The notes beneath the pieces are model-generated. The model had not been told where the DNA came from. It did not search any database and saw nothing but the letters and a program-made list of their open reading frames with translations. Below, piece after piece: positions 1 to 3,690 of a DNA stretch of 5,342 nucleotides. The first letter of the stretch is position 1; each line of letters opens with the position of its first letter. The stretch comes from Chloroflexota bacterium (GTDB taxonomy: Bacteria; Chloroflexota; Limnocylindria; Limnocylindrales; CSP1-4), in the NCBI GenBank assembly GCA_013698385.1, contig JACCVB010000128.1:1-5342 (forward strand). The letters are read 5' to 3'. The position numbers and the translations under genes are program-made.

Positions 1-102
1 GGCCTCCCCTGGTCGGTCTCCGTCCGGCGCACGACCGGGGCTGGCGCGAGCGAGGCGCCCCCATGACTCCCCGCTCGCCGCTCCGGATGCTCGCGGGGCA
101 TT

Positions 103-121
103 GTGACAGGTACGTTGTCAC
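103..121. promoter_or_regulatory. 19-bp dyad GTGACA-N7-TGTCAC, possible operator
   Basis: Two perfect 6-bp arms are separated by 7 bp in a locally less GC-rich patch about 210 bp upstream of the zinc-ribbon gene. The right arm overlaps TTGTCA (115-120), which matches the -35 consensus TTGACA at five of six positions, although no good -10 lies at normal spacing from it. The symmetry and size suit a dimeric repressor site. No T-tract follows, so a terminator is less likely. The regulator is unknown, and the site could belong to an unseen gene to the left. Confidence 0.3.
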
Positions 122-134
122 GCTGGCAGTCGCG

Positions 135-166
135 GGCTCGCCAGACAAGGCCTGGATTCGCGAGCC
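135..166. repeat. Inverted repeat GGCTCGC-N18-GCGAGCC
   Basis: Perfect 7-bp GC-rich arms at 135-141 and 160-166 enclose an 18-nt loop that contains the self-complementary AGGCCT (148-153). It could be a hairpin in a leader RNA, or the stem of a terminator for an upstream gene. No T-run follows on either strand. Chance symmetry is common at this GC content. Confidence 0.25.
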
Positions 167-322
167 GTTGTATGGTGCCCGCACGAACGACCGGTGCGCC
201 CCGCAACAGGGAACCTCCATCGACACCTGGGTAGCGGGCCCGGCTCCCACTCGCCAGCCTCGCTTCTCCGTCCGTCGATACGGCCGCCCTCCGCGGGTGC
301 ACCAAGCTGACCCAAGCGCCCC

Positions 323-327
323 GGAGG
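323..327 (+). promoter_or_regulatory. Shine-Dalgarno GGAGG of the zinc-ribbon gene
   Basis: GGAGG ends 6 nt before the GTG at 334. This fixes GTG as the start of the zinc-ribbon protein and shows that the gene is translated from a leadered mRNA, unlike the two minus-strand genes in the window. Confidence 0.75.
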
Positions 328-333
328 ACCACC

Positions 334-672
334 GTGACCTACGCCGACCGTTCCATCCCCTGCGTCGATTGTGGTATCGAGTTCATCCACACGGCCGCCG
401 ACCAGGAATATTACGTCCAGAAGGGGTTCTCCAGCGACCCGAAGCGCTGCACCAGTTGTCGGGCCAGCCGGAGGGCTGCCCGCGACGGTGGCTCCGATGT
501 GCGCGACATCGGCGGCCCACGGGGTTATGAGCGCGGTGACGACCGAGCCGAGCGCGAATACTTCGCGGTCCTGTGCTCCTCGTGCGGGAACCAGGCCCAG
601 GTCCCGTTCAAGCCGCGGATGGACCGGCCGGTCTACTGCTCCGACTGCTTTCGGACCGTTCGCCCGGACTGA
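334..672 (+). CDS. Small two-zinc-ribbon protein (zf-trcl-like N-terminal domain)
   Basis: This 112-residue cytoplasmic protein begins at GTG behind a GGAGG site. Residues 7-44 look like the 'probable zinc-ribbon' domain zf-trcl, with a CVDCGIEF motif and cysteine pairs C10/C13 and C39/C42 plus the typical QEYYVQKGF core between them. Residues 45-76 form an Arg/Gly/Asp-rich, probably disordered linker. Residues 78-106 form a second ribbon with pairs C81/C84 and C102/C105 and a VPFKPRMDRPVYCSDCF signature. All eight metal ligands are present, so the protein is probably intact and binds two Zn ions. Such ribbons usually bind nucleic acid or protein partners. The function of this family is not known to me, and no enzyme domain is present. 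It stands alone and converges on the S51 gene with 21 bp between stop codons. The protein-type call is firm; the role is open. Confidence 0.9.
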   Translation: MTYADRSIPCVDCGIEFIHTAADQEYYVQKGFSSDPKRCTSCRASRRAARDGGSDVRDIGGPRGYERGDDRAEREYFAVLCSSCGNQAQVPFKPRMDRPVYCSDCFRTVRPD

Positions 673-692
673 CAGCCCGGACCGGGCGCCCG
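661..692. terminator. GC hairpin between convergent genes, possible bidirectional terminator
   Basis: The gap between two convergent stop codons contains GCCCGG-A-CCGGGC (675-687), which would fold as a 5-bp stem with a 3-nt loop. Overlapping it are CGCCCGG/CCGGGCG (661-667 and 682-688) and the palindrome CGGGCGCCCG (683-692). The position is right for ending both transcripts. No T-run follows on either side, so this is not a standard intrinsic terminator. Read it as a candidate only. Confidence 0.35.
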
Positions 693-693
693 A

Positions 694-1401
694 TCAGATG
701 CGGAAGATATCGCCCGGGCCGAAGCGCTCGCGACGGCGACCCCGCCAGACCGTGACCCGGGCGCGACCGTGGACCTGCCATGCTCCATCGCGCCCCACGA
801 CGGCGGTGCCCTCGTCGATCCCCAGGGTCGTGCAGCCGCGCGGAGCCTGAAGCGCGATGAGGGCGGACAGGGGCTCCGGCCAGGCGTCGTAATGCGGGAT
901 CACGGCCACGCCGGCGGCGAACCCAAGGGCATGCCGCCAGCGCAGCGGCCATGGGGCCATCCGCGCTCGGAAGTCGAAGGCGTGATCGGCCAGAGTCATC
1001 GCTCCGGCCGAACAACCGGCTAGGACGGCTCCACGCTCGTGCGCGGCCCATAGCGCGCCTCCGACAGCCGTGCTTGACAGGGCTCGCAGGAGATACGAGG
1101 GCTTGCCACCGGACAGGTAGATGAGATCGGCCTCGCCCACCGCCTGTGCGGCCGCCCCGTCGTCCGCCCCTGCCCGGTCGCGCACGAGGACGGGCTCGAC
1201 CTCGGCGCCGAGGCTGCTGAAGTGGGCCACGCCGAGGGCCGCCCAGCGCTGGAAGACGGCCTCGCCATCGGGAAAGGACGCCGTCGGCAGGACGACCACG
1301 CGCGGGCGGGCGCGACCCGTCGATTCGAGGAGGCCCGCGTCGACGTCGGTCATCTCGGGAAGGAATTCGCCGGCGCCGACAAGCGCCACGGGTCCACGCA
1401 T
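694..1401 (-). CDS. Peptidase S51 / class I glutamine-amidotransferase-like protein
   Basis: A 235-residue cytoplasmic protein. The N-terminus (VALVGAGEF) and the following VVVLPTAS strand fit the fold shared by dipeptidase E, cyanophycinase and related proteins. The motif YLSGGKPSYL lies at 95-104, followed by the nucleophile elbow GCSAGAM (129-135) with Ser131 as the likely catalytic serine. IPHYDAW (168-174) supplies a likely catalytic His170, and GIDEGTA (194-200) is a typical late motif. Known S51 members cleave Asp-X dipeptides or cyanophycin. This protein belongs to the poorly characterised side of the family, so the substrate is not predicted. The ATG at 1401 was chosen because the conserved fold begins there; the longer frame adds 49 residues with no family character that run into the MFS gene. 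No Shine-Dalgarno is seen, and TAGACT sits 7 nt upstream, suggesting a leaderless mRNA. It diverges from the MFS gene by 30 bp. Confidence 0.9.
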   Translation of the reverse strand: MRGPVALVGAGEFLPEMTDVDAGLLESTGRARPRVVVLPTASFPDGEAVFQRWAALGVAHFSSLGAEVEPVLVRDRAGADDGAAAQAVGEADLIYLSGGKPSYLLRALSSTAVGGALWAAHERGAVLAGCSAGAMTLADHAFDFRARMAPWPLRWRHALGFAAGVAVIPHYDAWPEPLSALIALQAPRGCTTLGIDEGTAVVGRDGAWQVHGRARVTVWRGRRRERFGPGDIFRI

Positions 1402-1408
1402 CCCGGAG

Positions 1409-1438
1409 AGTCTATCTGCGACACTCCGCCGATGACAT
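1409..1438 (-). promoter_or_regulatory. Leaderless promoter of the S51 gene, overlapping the MFS start
   Basis: On the minus strand TAGACT (1414 down to 1409) lies exactly 7 nt before the ATG at 1401, which would place the transcription start at or next to the A of the start codon. A weak -35, ATGTCA (1438 down to 1433, four of six to TTGACA), is 18 bp away. It lies across the start codon of the divergent MFS gene. Confidence 0.45.
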
Positions 1439-2997
1439 CGCGCCAACGCTGGACCCTGCTGGCGACCGTCATCGGGTCGGGCACCGTCTTCCTCGACAGC
1501 ACGATCGTCAACGTCGCCCTGCCGCGCATCGGGCGCGAGCTGCCGCACTCGCTGATCGGGGTGCTGGAGGGCCAGACCTACATCGTCAGTGGCTACCTGG
1601 CGGTCCTGGCGGCCCTGCTCATCCTCGCCGGCGCGCTATCGGATCGCTACGGGCGGCGACGGGTCTACGCCATCGGTCTCGGGGCCTTCGGGGCGACCTC
1701 GGCGATGTGCGGGCTCGCCCCGACCCTGGAGACGCTGGTCCTGGCCCGCTTGCTCCAGGGCGCGGCGGGCGCCCTGCTCGTCCCCGGATCCCTGTCGATC
1801 ATCAGCCAGGCGTTCGACGGCGAGGCGCGCGGGCGCGCGTTCGGGATCTGGGCTTCGGCGACTTCGGCACTGACCATCCTCGGGCCGATCATCGGCGGAC
1901 TCACGGTCGACACGGTCGGCTGGCGAGTCGCGTTCCTGGTCAACGTGCCACTCGCGATCGTCGGGTTGTGGGCGACCCTCAGCCATGTCGAGGAGTCCCG
2001 CGACGAGCGGGCGGGCGCTCGATTCGACTGGCTCGGTGCGCTCGTGGCCGCGCTCGCGGTCGGTGGCCTCGCGTTCGGTTTGATCCGCGGCCAGGAGAGC
2101 GAGTGGTCGGATGCGGTGGCCTGGGGCGCGCTCGTCGTCGGGGTCGCGAGCCTGGTCCTGTTTCCGATCCTCATGGCCCGTCGGACGGATCCGCTCGTGC
2201 CGCTCGAGCTGTTCCGGTCGCGCGTGTTCACGACGTTGAACCTCGCGACGTTCTTCGTGTACGGCGCGCTGTATGTCACGTTCTCGTACCAGAGCCTGGT
2301 GCTCCAGAACGTGCTCGGCTATACCGCCCTCGGGGCCGGCCTCGTCGGCCTGCCGACGGGCCTGCTGCTCGTGCTCCTCTCGACGAAGGTCGGGTCCAGC
2401 GTGGGCCGCCTGGGCGCCCGGCGCTTCCTCGTAGCCGGGCCCCTGCTGATGGCCGCCGCGCTCCTGTGGTACGCGCGCCTGCCGGTCGAGTCGATGCCGT
2501 GGCGCGCCACCCTGACGACGCCCGCGTCCCTCATCCCTCCGCTGTCGGCGATCGTCGACATCGTGCCCGCGGTGATCCTGTTCGGGCTCGGGATCTCGCT
2601 CGTCGTGGCGCCGCTGACGACCACGCTGATGGGTGCCGTGCCGGCCGCCAACACCGGCATCGCGTCGGCCATCAACAACGCCATCTCGCGGGTCGGCCAG
2701 CCGCTGCTCGGGGCGATCATCTTCGTCGTCGTCAGCGCGACGTTCTACGGCGCCCTGGGGGGCCAGGCCGGCGGACTCGACCCTGGTTCGCTGGAGGTGC
2801 GCCGGGCCTTCCCGCCGCTCAACCCGCCGGCGGAGTCGGCCACCGCGGAGCAGGTCCTGGCCGTCGCCCGCGCTTCCATCGACGCCTTCCACCTGGCGAT
2901 GCTGGTGGGCGCGGGCCTGCTCGTGATCGGCGCCTTCGTTTCCCTGTGGGGGTTGCGAGCGTCGGCCGGCGACGGCTCGGTCAGCCGACGGGGTTGA
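1432..2997 (+). CDS. MFS drug exporter, DHA2 (EmrB/QacA) 14-helix type
   Basis: A 521-residue inner-membrane protein, probably a proton-driven antiporter that expels small organic compounds. Helix 1 carries the DHA2 motif D1, LDSTIVNVALP (21-31). Motif A is GALSDRYGRRR (67-77) between helices 2 and 3, motif B is RLLQGAAGA (106-114) in helix 4, and motif C is GPIIGG (151-156) in helix 5, the antiporter signature. Many further hydrophobic segments up to about residue 508, and the length, fit a 14-helix protein. A polar loop at about 444-476 precedes the last helix. The ATG at 1432 directly precedes helix 1 (MTSRQRW); the longer frame from 1222 runs antisense through the S51 gene. No Shine-Dalgarno is visible. 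A GACACT hexamer (1420-1425), 6 nt before the ATG, is a possible -10 for a short-leader or leaderless mRNA. The 3' end overlaps the MBL gene by 17 bp, tail to tail. The exported substrate is unknown. Confidence 0.95.
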   Translation: MTSRQRWTLLATVIGSGTVFLDSTIVNVALPRIGRELPHSLIGVLEGQTYIVSGYLAVLAALLILAGALSDRYGRRRVYAIGLGAFGATSAMCGLAPTLETLVLARLLQGAAGALLVPGSLSIISQAFDGEARGRAFGIWASATSALTILGPIIGGLTVDTVGWRVAFLVNVPLAIVGLWATLSHVEESRDERAGARFDWLGALVAALAVGGLAFGLIRGQESEWSDAVAWGALVVGVASLVLFPILMARRTDPLVPLELFRSRVFTTLNLATFFVYGALYVTFSYQSLVLQNVLGYTALGAGLVGLPTGLLLVLLSTKVGSSVGRLGARRFLVAGPLLMAAALLWYARLPVESMPWRATLTTPASLIPPLSAIVDIVPAVILFGLGISLVVAPLTTTLMGAVPAANTGIASAINNAISRVGQPLLGAIIFVVVSATFYGALGGQAGGLDPGSLEVRRAFPPLNPPAESATAEQVLAVARASIDAFHLAMLVGAGLLVIGAFVSLWGLRASAGDGSVSRRG

Positions 2998-3574
2998 CCC
3001 GGGCGTCCGACAGCGGCTCGATCGTTCCGCTGCGTACGCGGAACGGCCCGCCGTGGCCGGGGATGACGATGTCGGCCGCGGCGAGGACCCGGATGCGCCC
3101 GGCCTCGATCGCGGCCTGGTCCGAAGCGATCGGGTCGATCGCCGGCGTGCCGTCCGACCGCCACCACAGGTGGGTCATGACATGGACGCCGTCGTCGGCT
3201 TCGACCACGAGGGACGCATCCTCCTCGGTGTGGCCCGGCGTCAGCCAGAGCTCGCTGCGCGGGCTGAGTCGATAGCCGTCGCCCACGTGGTCCAGCCACA
3301 GGTCGTCCCGATAGCGGGCGTGGAAATCGACGACTTCGGCGTTCGGGAAGAGGGCGATGTTGACCGTGTGGTCCGGGTGATGGTGGCTCAGGAAGACGTG
3401 GGTCACGGACTCGGGCGGGACGCCCAGTTCGTGCAGCGGATCCATGATCAGGCCGCGGCCCGCGACCATGCCTGGGTCCACGACGATCCGCGCATCGCCG
3501 TCGCGGACTAGCACGACGCTGCTGCCGACGCGGTCGTTCGCGTACCCGGCGTGGAGCAGGTGGACGCTGGTCAT
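2981..3574 (-). CDS. MBL-fold metallo-hydrolase, MBLAC1-like layout
   Basis: A 197-residue cytoplasmic hydrolase. The order of motifs is typical of a compact metallo-beta-lactamase fold: VVDPG (31-35), the metal site SHHHPDH with H64, H66, D68 and H69, a third-strand ligand PGHT (H115), and a final PGHGGPF (H174). The short length and the helix DQAAIEAGRIRVLAAADIVIPGHG resemble the MBLAC1-type branch rather than true beta-lactamases; the substrate cannot be told. The residue that normally bridges two metals, the Asp of a GD(L/V)W-like stretch, appears to be His135 in THLWW (134-138). The ATG at 3574 was chosen because the domain begins there; the longer frame from 3808 adds 78 Arg/Pro-rich residues antisense to the next gene. 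A GGAGG occurs 16 nt upstream, too far to be a normal Shine-Dalgarno, whereas TAGCAT sits 7 nt before the ATG. It ends inside the MFS gene's last codons. Confidence 0.9.
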   Translation of the reverse strand: MTSVHLLHAGYANDRVGSSVVLVRDGDARIVVDPGMVAGRGLIMDPLHELGVPPESVTHVFLSHHHPDHTVNIALFPNAEVVDFHARYRDDLWLDHVGDGYRLSPRSELWLTPGHTEEDASLVVEADDGVHVMTHLWWRSDGTPAIDPIASDQAAIEAGRIRVLAAADIVIPGHGGPFRVRSGTIEPLSDARVNPVG

Positions 3575-3581
3575 GCCGCTG

Positions 3582-3587
3582 ATGCTA
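3582..3587 (-). promoter_or_regulatory. -10 hexamer of a leaderless promoter for the MBL gene
   Basis: TAGCAT on the minus strand (3587 down to 3582) is exactly 7 nt before the ATG at 3574, the same geometry as at the S51 gene. No good -35 is seen at 16-18 bp; the best hexamer there (CGACCA) is weak. Confidence 0.4.
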
Positions 3588-3611
3588 CGACCTCCGCCGA
3601 TCCGTGGTCGT
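3587..3611. promoter_or_regulatory. 25-bp dyad ACGACC-N13-GGTCGT, possible operator
   Basis: Perfect 6-bp arms at 3587-3592 and 3606-3611 span the -35/spacer region of the proposed MBL promoter. A dimeric regulator bound here would block the MBL gene and might also affect the divergent amidohydrolase gene. Only the symmetry and position support this. Confidence 0.2.
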
Positions 3612-3634
3612 GTCGCGAGGGCCGGGATGTCGTG

Positions 3635-3661
3635 TTGGAGCGCAGGTGGGCCTGCCAGACT
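3635..3661 (+). promoter_or_regulatory. Possible promoter of the amidohydrolase gene
   Basis: TTGGAG (3635-3640, four of six to TTGACA) is followed by a TG-extended -10-like CAGACT (3656-3661). The spacer is 15 bp, shorter than usual. The inverted repeat GCAGG-tggg-CCTGC (3642-3655) fills that spacer exactly, a position where a repressor or a MerR-like activator could act. Weak consensus matches make this tentative. Confidence 0.25.
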
Positions 3662-3674
3662 GCACGGACCGCTA

Positions 3675-3686
3675 CTCCGCAGGAGG
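3675..3686 (+). promoter_or_regulatory. Shine-Dalgarno AGGAGG of the amidohydrolase gene, within a small hairpin
   Basis: AGGAGG (3681-3686) lies 4 nt before the ATG at 3691; this spacing is somewhat short but sets the start. CTCC (3675-3678) can pair with GGAG (3682-3685) around a GCA loop, which would partly mask the site in the mRNA. Confidence 0.7.
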
Positions 3687-3690
3687 CCGA

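Larger units (their letters stand above)
1..333. other. Leader/intergenic region without a convincing gene
   Basis: No open frame here reads like a protein; frames that cross it give Arg/Pro/Gly-rich translations typical of GC-rich non-coding DNA. It holds several inverted repeats: GGCGC/GCGCC at 43-47 and 55-59, CCCCGC/GCGGGG at 69-74 and 93-98, GTGACA/TGTCAC at 103-121, and GGCTCGC/GCGAGCC at 135-141 and 160-166. A TAnnnT hexamer (TATGGT, 171-176) is a possible -10 but has no good -35. If it is used, the mRNA leader of the zinc-ribbon gene would be about 150 nt. The far left could hold the end or the promoter of an unseen neighbour. Confidence 0.6.

Noticed and set aside
1..64. Possible start of a minus-strand gene at 64 running off the left edge
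   Set aside because: About 21 residues of Arg/Pro/Gly-rich sequence only. The purine-rich stretch upstream is just 2-3 nt from the ATG, too close for a normal ribosome site.
43..98. Hairpins GGCGC/GCGCC and CCCCGC/GCGGGG as terminators
   Set aside because: Short arms, a long loop in the second, and no T-run. Such symmetry is common by chance at this GC content.
63..530. 155-residue plus-strand frame crossing the left region
   Set aside because: Arg/Pro-rich translation without a domain. It overlaps the well-supported zinc-ribbon gene in another frame.
1222..1431. Extended N-terminus of the MFS protein
   Set aside because: These 70 residues are antisense to the S51 gene, polar, and not part of the DHA2 family. 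The normal N-terminus lies at the ATG at 1432.
1636..2892. 418-residue minus-strand frame antisense to the exporter
   Set aside because: Arg/Asp/Gln/Glu/Gly-rich, low-complexity shadow of the MFS codons, with no recognisable domain.
1707..3275. 522-residue plus-strand frame
   Set aside because: Arg/Pro/Ala-rich off-frame reading of the MFS gene that runs into the antisense of the MBL gene.
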